A stretch of DNA of 64,000 nucleotides from Symsagittifera roscoffensis (taxonomy: Eukaryota > Xenacoelomorpha > Acoela > Convolutidae), in contig NC_087068.1 in assembly GCF_963678635.1 (NCBI RefSeq), positions 36,467,436 to 36,531,435 on the forward strand, read 5' to 3'. Numbering within the stretch: the stretch's first letter is position 1; each line of letters opens with the position of its first letter. The translations under genes were made by a program, and so were the position numbers. Below are positions 47,791 to 59,553 of the stretch, piece by piece. The notes beneath the pieces are model-generated. The model searched no databases, was not told where the DNA came from, and saw only the letters and a list, made by a program, of their open reading frames with translations.

Positions 47791-50700
47791 GCCCTTAAAC
47801 TTATTTATGAAACACAGAGAAAGCCTAAAAGATGATTTTGCGTTGATTTCCGAGGAGTTATATTCGAAACATAGAAAATATTTAAGGAATGGTTTTGTGA
47901 GGTTTCTTAGGAGTTATTTATGGAAAACAGAGATAAGTTAACGGATAATTTTTGAGGATTCCATTGATCAAGTTATTCATGGAACACAAAGGACGCTTAA
48001 AAGAGGATTGAGTGAAGATTTCAGAGGAGATAATTATGAAACATAGATTAAGTTTAAGGTATGATATAATGAGGTTTCCTGAGGAGTTATTTATGAAAAA
48101 GAGAGATAGGGTAAGTGATAATTTTTTAGGATTTCAGCAGTGAAGTTGTTTATGAAATACAAAAAAAAAGCTTAAAAGATGATTTTGTGAATTTTTCAGA
48201 GGATTTTATTATGAAACATTTAGATAGTTTATGGAATGATATTGCGAGGTTTGCAGAGGAGTTATTTATAAAAAAAATAGAAGTAGTTTAACGAATGGAT
48301 TTTTGAGGATTCCAGTGGAGTTGTTTATGAATCACAAAGATAAAATATAGGTCCTTTTTCCAATGACTACAGAGGAGTTACTTATGAATTGTAAAGAAAA
48401 TTAGCAAAAAAATTAGCGAGTTTTTCACTGGAAATATTTATAAATATCACAGTTATTTCAAATAATGATTTCGTGAGGATTCCAGAGGATTCATTTTTGA
48501 AAGAGAGATAACAAAAAAGAATGATTAGTTGAGGCGTCACTGAAGTTATTTAAGAAACACAGAGAAGGCTTAAAAGCTGGTTTTGTCATAATTTCACAGG
48601 AGTTAATTAAGGAATAGAATTAGTTTAAGGAATTCTTTAATGAGGTTTTCTTAAGAGTTAATTACGAAAATTAGAGACAGTCTAAGGGATGATTTTTTGA
48701 GTAATCCAGCAGTGAAGTTGTTTATGAAATACAAAGATAACTTATAGGATGATTTTGTGAATTTTTTAGTGGATTTAATTATGAAACGTTTAGATACTTT
48801 AGGAAATGATATTGCGAGTTCTCCAGAGGAGTTATTTATAAAAAACAGAGGTGGGTTAAGAAATGGGTTTTTGAGGATTACAGAGGAACTGCTATGAACT
48901 ACAAAGTCGATTTGAAGTTCACTTTTACAATGAATATAGAGGAGTTACTTATGAAATACAAAGACAATTAGCAAAAATTTTGGCGAGGATTTCACTGGAG
49001 TTTTTTTATAAAACACACAGTTGTTTCAAATAATGATTTTGTGAGGTTTCCAGAGGATTCATTTGTAAAACAGGGACAACAAAGGATGGTTACAAGAGGT
49101 GTCACTGAAGCTATTTTTAAAACACAAAGAAAGCTTAAAAGATATTTTGTGAAAATTTCAGAGGAGTTAATTGTGAAACATAGAATTAGTTTTAGGAAGG
49201 AGAAAATGAGGGTTCCATAGGAATTATTTATGAAAAACAGAAACAAGTTGAGGTTTGGTTTTTGCCGATTCCAATGATTAAGTTGTTGATGGAACACAAA
49301 GAAAGCTTACAAGATGATTGTGTGAAGATTTCAGAGGAGTTAATTGTGAAACATTGAAATCGTTTAAGGTTTGATATTGTGGGGTTTCCAGAGGAGTTAT
49401 TCATGAAAAACAGAGATCGGTTAAATGATGATATTTTGAGTGATCCAGTTGAGTTGTTTTTTTGAGTTACAAAAAGAAATTAAAGGTCACTGCTGCAATG
49501 ATTCCAGAGGAGTTAGTTATGAGTTTTAAAGATAATTAGAAAAAAAGTTTGCGAGACTTTCTCTGGAGTTAATGATGAAACACAGAGATAGTTCAAATAA
49601 TGATTTTGCGACGATTCCAGAGGATTTATTTTTGAAACAGAGATAACACAAAGGATGATTAACTGAAGCGTCAATGAAATTATTTAAGAAACACAGAGAA
49701 TGCCCTAAAGATGATTTTGGGATAATTTCAGAGGAGTTGTTTAAGAAACATAAAATTAGTTTAAGGAATGATATAGTGAGGTTTCCAGTGGAATTAATTA
49801 TGAAAAACAGATAGGTTAGGGGATGATTTTTTAAGGATTGCAGCAATGAAGTCGTTTATGGAACACAAAGAAAACTTAAAAGATGATTTTGTGAAGATTT
49901 CAGAGGAGTTATTATGAAAATCAGAAATGGGTTCGCGAAAATTTTTTTGAAGTTATCTATGAAACACAGAGAAAGCTACAAAAGATGTCATTGTGAAGAT
50001 TTCAGAGGAGTTATTTTTGAAATAGAGAAATAGTTTAAGGAAGGTTATTGTGAGGTTCCCAGAGGAGTTATTTATGAAAAACAGAGATAGGTTGAGGGAA
50101 GATCTTTCGAGGATTCCAGTAATTAAGTTTTATATAAAATACAAAGAAAGCTTAAAAGATTATTTTGTGAAGTTTATTTTCTTAATTATGAGATCTAGAA
50201 TAAATTTAAGAAGATTAGATAAGTTATTTTTTGAAAATTGAGATAGGCTAGAAGACGATTTTTTGAGGAGTCCAGCAAGGAAGTTGTTTATGAAATACAA
50301 AGAAAGCATAAATGATGACTTTGTGAATTTTTCAGAGGATTTAATTATGAAACATTTAGATGGTTTAGGGAAGGATATTGCGAGGTTTCCAGAGGAGTTA
50401 TTTATAAAAAAAAGAGGTGGGTTTAGTAATGAAATTTTGAGGATTCCAGTGGAGTTGTTTATGAATCACAAAGATAAAATAAAGGTCACTTTCACAATGA
50501 TTACAGAGTAGTTAGATATGAATAAAGAATATAAATAGAAGACATGTTTTGCGAGGGTTTCACTGAAGTTTATTATGAAACACAAGAAAGCTTAAAAAAT
50601 GATTTTAGAAGATTTCAGAGGAGTTAATTTTGAAACATAAAAATAGTTCAAGGAATGATTATGCGTTGATTTCCGAGGAGTTATATTCGAAACATAGAAA

Positions 50701-51846
50701 ATATTTAAGGAATGGTTTTGTGAGGTTTCTTAGGAGTCATTTATGAAAAACAGAGATAAGTTAACGGATAATTTTTGAGGATTCCATTGATAAAGTTATT
50801 CATGGAACACAAAGAACGCTTAAAAGAGGATTGAGTGAAAATTTCAGAGGAGATAATTGTGAAACATAGAAATAGTTTAAGGATTGATATTGTGAGATTT
50901 CCAGAGGAGTTATTCATGAAAAACAGAGATAGGTTACGTGATGATTTTATGAGGGATGCAGTGGAGTTTCAAGATAACTTAAAGGTCACTTCTGCAATAA
51001 TTTCAGAGGAGTGAAATATGAGTTACAAAGATAATTAGAAAAAAGTTTTCGCGAGGTTTTCACTGGAGTAATTGATGAAACACAGAGATAATTCAAACGA
51101 TAATTTCACGAGGATTCCAGAGGATTGGTTTTTGAAACAGAGATAACATAAAGATCGATCAATTGGGGTGTCACTGAAATTATTTATGAAACAAAGAAAG
51201 CTTATAAGATGAGTTTGTGATAATTTCAGAGGAGTTATTTATGAAACATAGATTAAGTTTAAGGAATGATATAATGAGGTTTTCTGAGGAGTTATTTATG
51301 AAAAAGAGAGATAGGTTAAGGGATAATTTTTTAGGATTTCAGCAGTGAATTTGTTTATGAAATACAAAAAAAAAGCTTAAAAGATGATTTTGTGAATTTT
51401 TCAGAGGATTTTGTTATGAAACATTTAGATAGTTTATGGAATGATATTGAGAGGTGTTATTTATAAAAAAAATAGAAGTAGTTTAACGAATGGATTTTTG
51501 AGGATTCCAGTGGAGTTGTTTATGAATCACAAAGATGAAATATAGGTCACTTTTCCAATGACTACAGAGGAGTTACTTATGAATTGTAAAGAAAATTAGC
51601 AAAAAAATTAGAGAAGATTTTACTGGAAATATTTATAAAACTCACAGTTATTTCAAATAATGATTTCGTGAGGATTCCAGAGGATTCATTTTTGAAAGAG
51701 AGATAACAAAAAAGAATGATTAGTTGAGGCGTCATTGAAGTTATTTAAGAAACACAGAGAAGGCTTAAAAGATGGTTTTGTGATAATTTCACAGGAGTTA
51801 TTTAAGGAATAGAATTAGTTTAAGGAATTATTTAATGAGGTTTCCT
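47790..51846 (+). repeat. 57-bp satellite, zone C (mixed, right edge)
   Basis: Monomers here mix zone A text (KNRDRLREDLSRIPVIKF at 50.05-50.24 kb) with zone B-like and more diverged types. About 600 bases at 48.0-48.6 kb recur at 51.2-51.83 kb, and 47.84-48.0 kb recurs near 50.66-50.83 kb. A ~430-base segment at 49.78-50.21 kb matches the far left end of the array (17.84-18.28 kb). The satellite stops at about 51846, directly followed by pPolB pseudogene sequence. Confidence 0.92.
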
Positions 51847-51857
51847 TAAATAATTTG

Positions 51858-53932
51858 AAAACACCGTGAAATAGTTAAGATTCAACAACCATATCATTCA
51901 TACGAGGGATATTGGTCCTTTTTTCAAGTAATTCCACTGTCCTAGCTGTGACTGTTTGTTGAAGAGATCAGACAACTTCGACAGACATCTGCTAACTTGT
52001 AAAGATAGAGTGCGACATATTTATCCCAAAACACCTACACACTACGGGAAACAAAAATCGAGAAACTGGATGGATTCAACATTCCCTACACTGAGGATCA
52101 GAAATTTTTGGTAATGCAGCTTTTTTTGACTTCGAATCCATTTATGTTCCCACGGAAGAATTGAAAGCAACCAAAACAACTACTTGGATTTGAAAAACCT
52201 GTCCCTATTTCCGTCTCATAATCTTAAAGTATGCAAAATGATCCAATTCTCTTGTGAGATAAAGATCTAGAACTCCAAATAATTGCTTCTCTTTCCAACT
52301 TCTGGCTGAAAAGACAAATTAGAAATGAGAACCAAGTTTCAACAAATCTAAAACCTTCTCAACGATCTAGTCAAGAAGACCTTTGATAAACTCAACGCTA
52401 GAACGTAAGCTAAAACACCAGAAGTCTTCGATTTTGAAGATGAATGTGTTGAGGATGGCGCGGAAGATGACAAGTCGAAGCAATTCTTAAAAATTCAAAA
52501 AAAAATCAGCTGATCAACTTGAAACAGCAATTAGAGCGCTATGTTAAAACTTTACCGGTGTTCGGTTTCAATAGCGGCACATACAATCTGAACCTTATCA
52601 AATCTTAAGTGATCCCGTATCTTATATGTGATAAAGAAATCGAACCAACAGTCATTTAAAAATTGAATGATTTCATGTCATTTAATATTTAGATGTACAG
52701 TTTCCAGACATAATGATGTTTCTTAAAAGAGCAACAACTTTGCATTCGTTTCAGAAAGCCTATAAGCAAGTGAAACCAAAAGTTTTTTCTCTTACGAGTG
52801 GTTTGACAGTCGAGACAAGCTTGACTGTACGGAACTGCCTCCATTTGAATCCTTTTTCAGCAAACTGAGAAATCACAATCCTCTCGAGAAAGATTTCAAC
52901 GATTACCAAAAACAGTTTTTAATGGAAGACTTGATCAACAAAGTGTGCTGTAAAAGTTACATGTTCAATCAGTTCCACCAGCAGGTTTCGAAAGTAACTC
53001 TTGTTTGAAAAACATTTGTGAACTCCACAGCATGATCACTTTCGAAGACTTCTTACGATGGTATAACAACTGAGATGTTGTTCCTACTCTTGAAACTCCG
53101 CAAAAAATGACAGAGTTTTACCATGATAAGGGAATCGACTGGTTGAAACTGCGATGCACGCTTCCAAAGCTTGCCATTATCTGCTTACAAAAATCGACAA
53201 ATCACAAATTCTAAATGATTAAAAAATCACAAAAAAACGATTATGTGAAAAAAAAAATTACGTGAAGTAGAACTATTAAAGTCAACGATCGGGCATAGAT
53301 AAACAATTATTGTAAGCTTTTCATTCTTCAAAACGCAAAACTCAGATTGTTGGAGTTATATTACAATTTGTTTTGTGAGTATTGCGCTTAGAACACGTTC
53401 TAGGATCTGGAGATGGACACAGACTCTCTGTATCTAGCATTAGCCGAAGAGGACTTGGAGATTTGTATTTTAGCCGAAAATAAAACTCAATGGCTACAAA
53501 TCCGTCGAAAGGACTGCAGAGATGATTTTGATGCCAATGCAAAGAAAGTTTTCTTTTGACGTACAAGCTGCGCTGTCCATAAAAAGCATGACAAACGAGA
53601 ACCCGTTCTATTCAAAGAAGAATTTCGCTGTAGTGAAATGTTGTGTCTGTGCAGCAAGACGTATTGCTGCTTTGATAGTAAAAGCGACAAACTTATATTT
53701 AGCAGCAAAGGGCTCAACAAAAGAACGCTAGAAGATACTGGGGATGAACCAATGTCTAAATATAGACGAGTTGCTGACAAAGCTGTAAACTTGAAGTCGA
53801 CGAATCACGGATTCAAAACCTCCAGCCATTTAGTCGGAACATATGAACAAACTAAAAAAAGATCTCAGATGCTTTTACCCGAAAAGGGAAGTACTCAATG
53901 ATAGACTACACACTAAGCCATTAAACTTGTAA
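51858..53932 (+). pseudogene. pPolB-type DNA polymerase pseudogene, copy 1 (internally deleted)
   Basis: A plus-strand relic of a protein-primed family-B DNA polymerase of the Polinton/Maverick type. In order: a C-x2-C-x12-H-x3-C zinc finger (51938-52000, frame intact), an exonuclease II-like box F-N-S-G-T-Y-N-L near 52567 (Asn where Asp is usual), a region ending near 53200, then motif C D-T-D-S (53416-53427) and a C-terminal block rich in cysteine (L-C-L-C-S-K-T-Y-C-C) ending at TAA 53930-53932. About 1.1 kb present in copy 2 (59.96-61.09 kb, polymerase motifs A and B) is replaced here by ~40 bases. Many stops and frameshifts. The 5' end abuts the satellite. Confidence 0.85.
51938..52000 (+). 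other. C2H2-like zinc finger in pPolB copy 1
   Basis: Twenty-one codons spell C-P-S-C at the start and R-H-L-L-T-C at the end: C-x2-C-x12-H-x3-C. The same block in copy 2 (from 57859) has lost one base before the last cysteine. An N-terminal zinc finger upstream of the exonuclease region suggests nucleic-acid or protein binding; the role is not known from the sequence. Confidence 0.7.
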
Positions 53933-54007
53933 ACTTAAGCTGTAAAATGTAGTAAAATTTTATACGATGCAATGATTTATATGTTGTTTAAAAATTCAAT
54001 TGTAATA

Positions 54008-54425
54008 TAGTGCTGATTTAAATTAACCGGACAAAATGCGTGAAACTTGAAACTTAGAACACGTTTTTCTCAAATTTGGTTGAGTTTAAATAAAACTTAT
54101 TGAGACAAAACTTGCGTAAAATTTTAGCAGAATTGTTGTGAAAATGGGTCATTTTGGCTTTTTTTAGTTAATCAAAAATTACCCCAAAAAACCCAGTCGA
54201 TCACAGACATAATTATGTCGAAGTAAGAAAAGCCAAAAAGACCCATTTTAGGGTAAAATTTTGGGCCTGAACTTCGCAAAACAAATTACACCAATTATAT
54301 TCTGCTAAAATTTTAAGCAAGTTTTGTCCTCAAGTGTTTTCAACTGAACTCAACCAAATTTGAGAAAAACAAGTTTTAAATTTCAAATTTAAATCGTTCT
54401 GTCGGATTAATTTAAGTCAGCGCTG
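54008..54425. mobile_element. 418-bp MITE with long terminal inverted repeats, TA target sites
   Basis: The left end TAGTGCTGATTTAAATTAAC and the right end (complement CAGCGCTGACTTAAATTAAT) match with few differences, and the inverted similarity continues for well over 100 bases through GTTTTTCTCAAATTTGGTTG and AAAATTTTAGCAGAAT. TA lies on both sides, as for Tc1/mariner-type elements. It contains no coding sequence. The left part of the same element follows the 3' ends of pPolB copies 2 (61.85-61.96 kb) and 3 (63.87 kb to the window end), so it was there before those copies duplicated. Confidence 0.75.
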
Positions 54426-54654
54426 TATAACAATTTACAGTACTTTATTTTTTTTCTGAAAAACTTCTTGAAGCTTCAGTTAGGTTTCAGCATAGTTTCA
54501 GACTCTTTAAAAGTAAACTCAAATGATTTAGAACAACATAAAAAACAGATCATAAAACATTGAGAAATCTATTGGATTGGTGTAGAGAAACTTAAAATAT
54601 GGTAAGGTCGTGCACGAAAATTTTCTGAAACTTACCATCACTCTGAAACCTTAC

Positions 54655-54795
54655 CATCTTAAAATATAGGAGACCTACTCCCTATAATACTACATAGGAA
54701 ATTTATTCCCTATCTTAATACATAGGAAACCTATTCCATATCTTAATACATAGCCAGCGGTCCCGGAAATCTATGCCTTATCTTAAAACATGGGA
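54655..54795. repeat. ~28-bp tandem repeat
   Basis: Four to five degenerate units such as CTTAATACATAGGAAACCTA; AGGAAA and TTCCCTAT within each unit are partly self-complementary. One unit is expanded by CAGCGGTCCCGG. No coding. Confidence 0.65.
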
Positions 54796-54837
54796 GAACA
54801 CCGGCATCGCCCCTGATCAACTCACACAAATACTACT

Positions 54838-55522
54838 CACAGGGGCGCTCCATAGAGGAAAATATAACCACATTTATTATATCCTAAGTACTATGAAATG
54901 ACTATAATATAATAAGTCACTGCTGTTGTGATATATAATAAAAAGGTAAATCTGGGGGCTGCATTTTTGTGCGTTAACGTTCGATCATGACTATAACGTT
55001 CATATAACGAATATAACGAATATAATATAACGAACATATTGAAATGAGAGCATGTACGTCAAATGATTTTGGAGGACAGCGTGCATACCCAATGAACCCT
55101 TTTATAAAATACGAAGATACTGAAAGTAGAACAATTGGAGAGAGTGACTCTAGTGATAAGATTTCGTCCCCGGAAGTAGTGTACAAACGAAGAAAACTTT
55201 CGAACGAAAAGACTGATTACCATTGCTAAACTGTTTGGGTACTTTTAAATTAAGCTTGTTCGCATTTTATAAAATTGTTGATACTGCAATAATCTTTTGA
55301 ATGGTTAACTTCTTTCTTCAACTGCTGAGCTGAAGTCTTTGTAATAACGTGAATTGAAAAGAATGGGGTAAGTTCACTCTAACCTTTAAATACCATTCAA
55401 GAATTCTACTACTTCTTTTCATTATATATCACAACAGCAGTGACTTAGTATAATATAATCATTTCAGAGCTTTCGGGATATAATACATGTGGTTTTATTT
55501 TCGTCTTTGGAGTGCCCCTGTG
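54838..55522. mobile_element. Fold-back element with CACAGGGGCRCTCCA ends
   Basis: Inverted arms of about 100 bases: the left arm runs CACAGGGGCGCTCCA (54838) through CAGCAGTGACTT's complement near 54920, and the right arm runs from about 55415 to 55522 with few mismatches. The inside holds a 61-codon plus-strand frame (55044-55229) that is hydrophilic, with S-D-S-S-D-K-I-S-S-P-E and a K-R-R-K cluster; no family is recognised and no start context stands out. GTGGTTTT/GGAGCGCC half-repeats continue to about 55670, so the true right end may lie further out. No clear target duplication was found. Confidence 0.55.
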
Positions 55523-55670
55523 GTTTGAAAGTTTGTTTGCAGCACCTATGTGGTTTTGGGAATAGGGTCTAGAGCAGCGAGAAATGTTATCTGGAGCGCC
55601 TATGTGGTTTTAAGGTTAGGCTCTGGATCACCTCTGTGTAGGTAGCCCCCCTGTTGGAGCGCCGGCGAAT

Positions 55671-57390
55671 TAGACTACTAATCATCACTTAGCCATTTTT
55701 CGTAGATTTACAATGGAATAATGAGAAAAAAATAAGATGTAATGACATTCAAGTTTCTAAGTAAGATACGAATGAAAATTGAAAAAGTCTTCAATAAGCT
55801 GGACTCTTCTGCGAAATCTGTTTGGTTATTGGGTCTGATCTTCCAATGAGTTAGACAGGAGAGTATAACTTCCACGTGTGATAAAAAGTTCTGAACGGAA
55901 AATGGAACAAAAATTCATGCTTAAATAAGCCAATTGGAAAACAGTTATTTGTTTCAGAAAATTGACTAGAGAAAAAAACAAGTTTTTTGAAAATTTTATC
56001 ATATTTTTTGCTAAATAATTTAAAACTAGGTAAATACCTGTTCATAGAAATTCAATAAATTACTTAATGTCAAAAATAGACATTTTTATAGTTTTTTTTT
56101 TAAATTCCACCAAGGATTAAGCACTGCTCTGATTAGTCTGATTATCAAATACAAATGTTCATTGAGTTTTAGTCAGTTTCTGGCCATAACAAGCATTGTT
56201 TCACGTCAAAAGAAAGCGAGATAGCCCCGAACCTGTTTTTCTCTATAATTAGGATAACAGGTATTGTCAATTCTCTTTTCCATTTCATTTTAGATTAGCA
56301 AAAAAGTTGAAGAAAGCAACAGTTTTAAAAAATATATATAACATGCAAATGTCGTTTGGTCAATTTTATGAAAATTTTTTTGAATAGGTGGAAGACATTT
56401 TCAACATGCCCTACACTTCCTCCATCAATTGCATTGTTCCAAGTTGGTTCTCTTAGATGGGTGTTTGTGTCAAATGATGCTCATTGAAATCCCTTCGCAT
56501 CACATCCACGATGTGCCATAATTGGATTGGGATGTTCTTTCCGGCCAGAAAAACTCCAAAGACTGTTTCTCGCACTTGAATTTGTACTAGATCAGGCGAA
56601 AAATCTACAGAGTACATGAGGTTACTGTTTTGCACTGAGAAGATCTTTTTGAGCAAAAAAACTGAACAAAAGATACAGAGTAAAAATAAGAACGATTTGA
56701 GAGATAGGTAACTGACGGTATATAAGTGGAAATTAAAATGGTTTAGTGCTGAGAGAGGAGGTAGTTGACGATAGTTTAGTTGAGAATAAAATGATTTTTT
56801 TTGAAATGAGGGGTACCTTCAACTCGAATGTGTGGGTTTAGCCAACCAGCATAGATTTTCCTTATTTGGATTATAGTCGTGTCCAATCAGATTTCAGCTT
56901 TTTTAATGGAATTCATATATAAAAGTCGTGTCCAATCGGAAAGAAAGTTCCAGTTTAGCTTCTTTTTACACATTGTCGTTTCGAAACCAAAAAGTGTTCA
57001 TTTATCTTAGGTTGTCGTATCCATTCAAAAGATTCTTCAGAGGGACTAATATCTTTCAAATAAGTAAAAATAAACACAAAAGCAATCGCAAAAATAAATG
57101 ATCAAAAGTTGTTTGCTGTAAAAATGGGAAAAATTGCCGTTATAGGTATCAAAAGAATGAAAGTTAGAACAAGTAGCCTTTCCATAATTTTTTTAATCAA
57201 GTTAATTGAATTTTTTGTATGTAATCAAAGAAAAATTGCCAATATTTGAGTAGATAATAAGTTTCTTTGATTTTGATGTATATTTGAGAACATAGCTCAA
57301 AGTTGATGAATTTTTCAAAGCGAATTACTGGAAATCTAATTCAAAACAAAATTATGCAGGATTTTAAACCTCGCAAACCACTTTAAAAAA
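55671..57390. other. AT-rich intergenic stretch between pPolB copies
   Basis: No recognised gene. A 67-codon minus-strand frame (56656-56453) and a 64-codon one (56045-55851) have no motif. A direct repeat, GTCGTGTCCAATC, occurs near 56877 and 56926. The stretch separates copies 1 and 2 and may be flanking host or element DNA. Confidence 0.4.
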
Positions 57391-58737
57391 ATGCCGAGGA
57401 GTTTTTACAAATTTGGGTGTCGGTTAAGGAATAAAACAGTCTTTGATACACATTACCTGAACCTTTACTGACGAACCATTCAGTAAACTGTCTTTTATCG
57501 GAAAAAGATAAACAACCATACAAAGATCACTTTGCATTGTCCGTGCGTTAACAATGTATTTGCATGGTCATAGTAACCACGATGCTCATACATCCCATCT
57601 GTTTACAGAGTTTATATCAAAATCTGGTAACGATCCGAAAAAAAAATTCGCGGTGTTGCCATTGATGGTTTACCTCCTGTAGAGGAAATAAGTGAACGTA
57701 ACAAACTCATTGAGGATTTTAACATTCAAGAAGGAGAATATGTCGTTGAATTAGCTAGAAAAACATTTCGAAAATTTTAAAACACCGTGAAATAGTTTAG
57801 ATTCAACAACCATATCATTCATACGAATGATATTGATCCTTTTTTCAAGTAATTCCAATGTCCTAGCTGTGACTGTTGGTTCAAGAGATCAGACAACTTC
57901 AACAGACATCTGCTACTTGTAAAGATAGAGTGCGACATATTTATCCCAAAACAGGTACACACTACGGGAAACAATATTCGAGAAACTGGATGGATTCAAC
58001 ATTCCCTACACTGAAGATCAGAAACTTTTGGTAATGCAGCGTTTTTTAACTTCGAATCCATTTATGTTCCCACAGAAGAATTGAAAGCAACCAAAACAAC
58101 TACTTGGATTAAAAAAACTTGTCCCTATTTCCGTCTCATAATCTTCAAGTCTGCAAAATGATCCAATTGTCTTGTGAGAAAAAGATCTAGAGCTCCAAAT
58201 AATTGCTTCTGTTTCCAGCTTGGAACTTCTGGCTGAAAAGACAAATTAGAAATGAGAACCAAGTTTCAACAAATCTAAAACCCTCTCAACGATCTAGTCA
58301 AGAAGGCCTTTGATAAACTCAACGCTAGAACTTAAGCTAAAACACCAGAAGTCTTCGATTTTGAAGATAAATGTATTCAGGATGGCGCGGAAGATGACAA
58401 GTCGAAGCAATTCTTAAAACTTCAAAAAAAATAGCTGATCAACTTGAAACAGCTATTAGAGCGCTATGTTAAAACTTTACCGGTATTCGGTTTCAATAGC
58501 GGCACATACAATCTGAACTTTATCAAATCTTAATTGATCCCGTATCTTATATGTGATAAAGAAATCGACTCAACAGTCATTAAAAAATTGAATGATTTCA
58601 TGTCATTTAATATTTAGATGTACAGTTTCTAGACATAATGATGTTTCTTAAAAGAGCAACAACTTTGAATTCGTTTCAGAAAGCCTATAAGCAAGTGAAA
58701 CCAAAAGTTTTTTCTCTTACGAGTGGTTATCAGTCAA

Positions 58738-59553
58738 GATAGAGTGCGAAATAATTATCCCAAAACACGTACACACTACCGGAAACAATATTCGAGAAAC
58801 TGGATGGATTCAACATTCTCTACACTGAAGATCACAAACTTTTGGTAATGCAGCAATTTTTGACTTCGAATCCATTTGTGTTCTCACAGAAGAATTGAAA
58901 GCAACCGAAACAACTACTTGTATTGAAAAACATGTCTTTTTTTCCGTCTCAATATCTTCAAGTCTGCAGAATGATTCAATTTTGTTGTGTGAAATAGCTC
59001 TAGAACTCCAAATAATTGCTTTTGTTTCCAGCTTGGAACTTCTGGCTGAAAAGACAAATTACAAATGAGAACCAAGTTTCAACAAACCGAAAACAGTCTG
59101 AACAATCTAAGCAAGAAGACCTTTGATAAACTCAACGCTAAAACTTAAACTAAAACACTAGAAGACTTCGATTATGAAGATGAATGTGTTGAGGATGGCG
59201 CGGAAGATGACATGTCGAAGCAATTCTTAAAAACTCAAAAAAAAAATCAGCTGTTCAACTTGAAACAGCATTTAGAGCGCTATGTTGAAACTTTACTGGT
59301 GTTCGGGTTCAATAGCGACAGATACGATCTGAACATTATCAAATCTTAATTGATCCCGTACTTTATTTGTGATAAAGAAATCGAACCAACAGTCTTTAAA
59401 AAATTGAATGATTTCATGTCATTTAATATTTGAGATGTACAGTTTCTAGACATAATGAAGTTTCTTAAAGGAGCAACAGCTTTTGATTCAATTCTGAAAG
59501 CCTGTAAGCAAGTGAAACCAAAAGGTTTTCCTCTTACGAGTGCTTTGACAGTC
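58738..59553 (+). repeat. Internal ~815-bp tandem duplication in pPolB copy 2
   Basis: The text GATAGAGTGCG at 57924 recurs at 58738 and CTCTTACGAG at 58714 recurs at 59531, offsets of 814 and 817. The two segments are clearly diverged: the second keeps aspartate in its exonuclease box (Y-D-L at about 59323) and the first does not. Confidence 0.8.

Noticed and set aside
17740-51846. Ribosome-binding-site-like text (GAGGAG, 6-8 bases, ATGAAA) before many satellite ATGs, as if a row of bacterial genes
   Set aside because: The same text is part of the 57-bp monomer and recurs hundreds of times; frames are full of stops, and the window has eukaryotic retrotransposon, MITE and satellite features.
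17740-51846. CRISPR array
   Set aside because: The repeats are directly contiguous and degenerate with no unique spacers, the array is far too long, and no cas genes are present.
53342-53780. Minus-strand frames of 74 and 97 codons over the pPolB C-terminal region
   Set aside because: They are antisense shadows of the recognisable plus-strand polymerase sequence with motif C and the cysteine-rich end.
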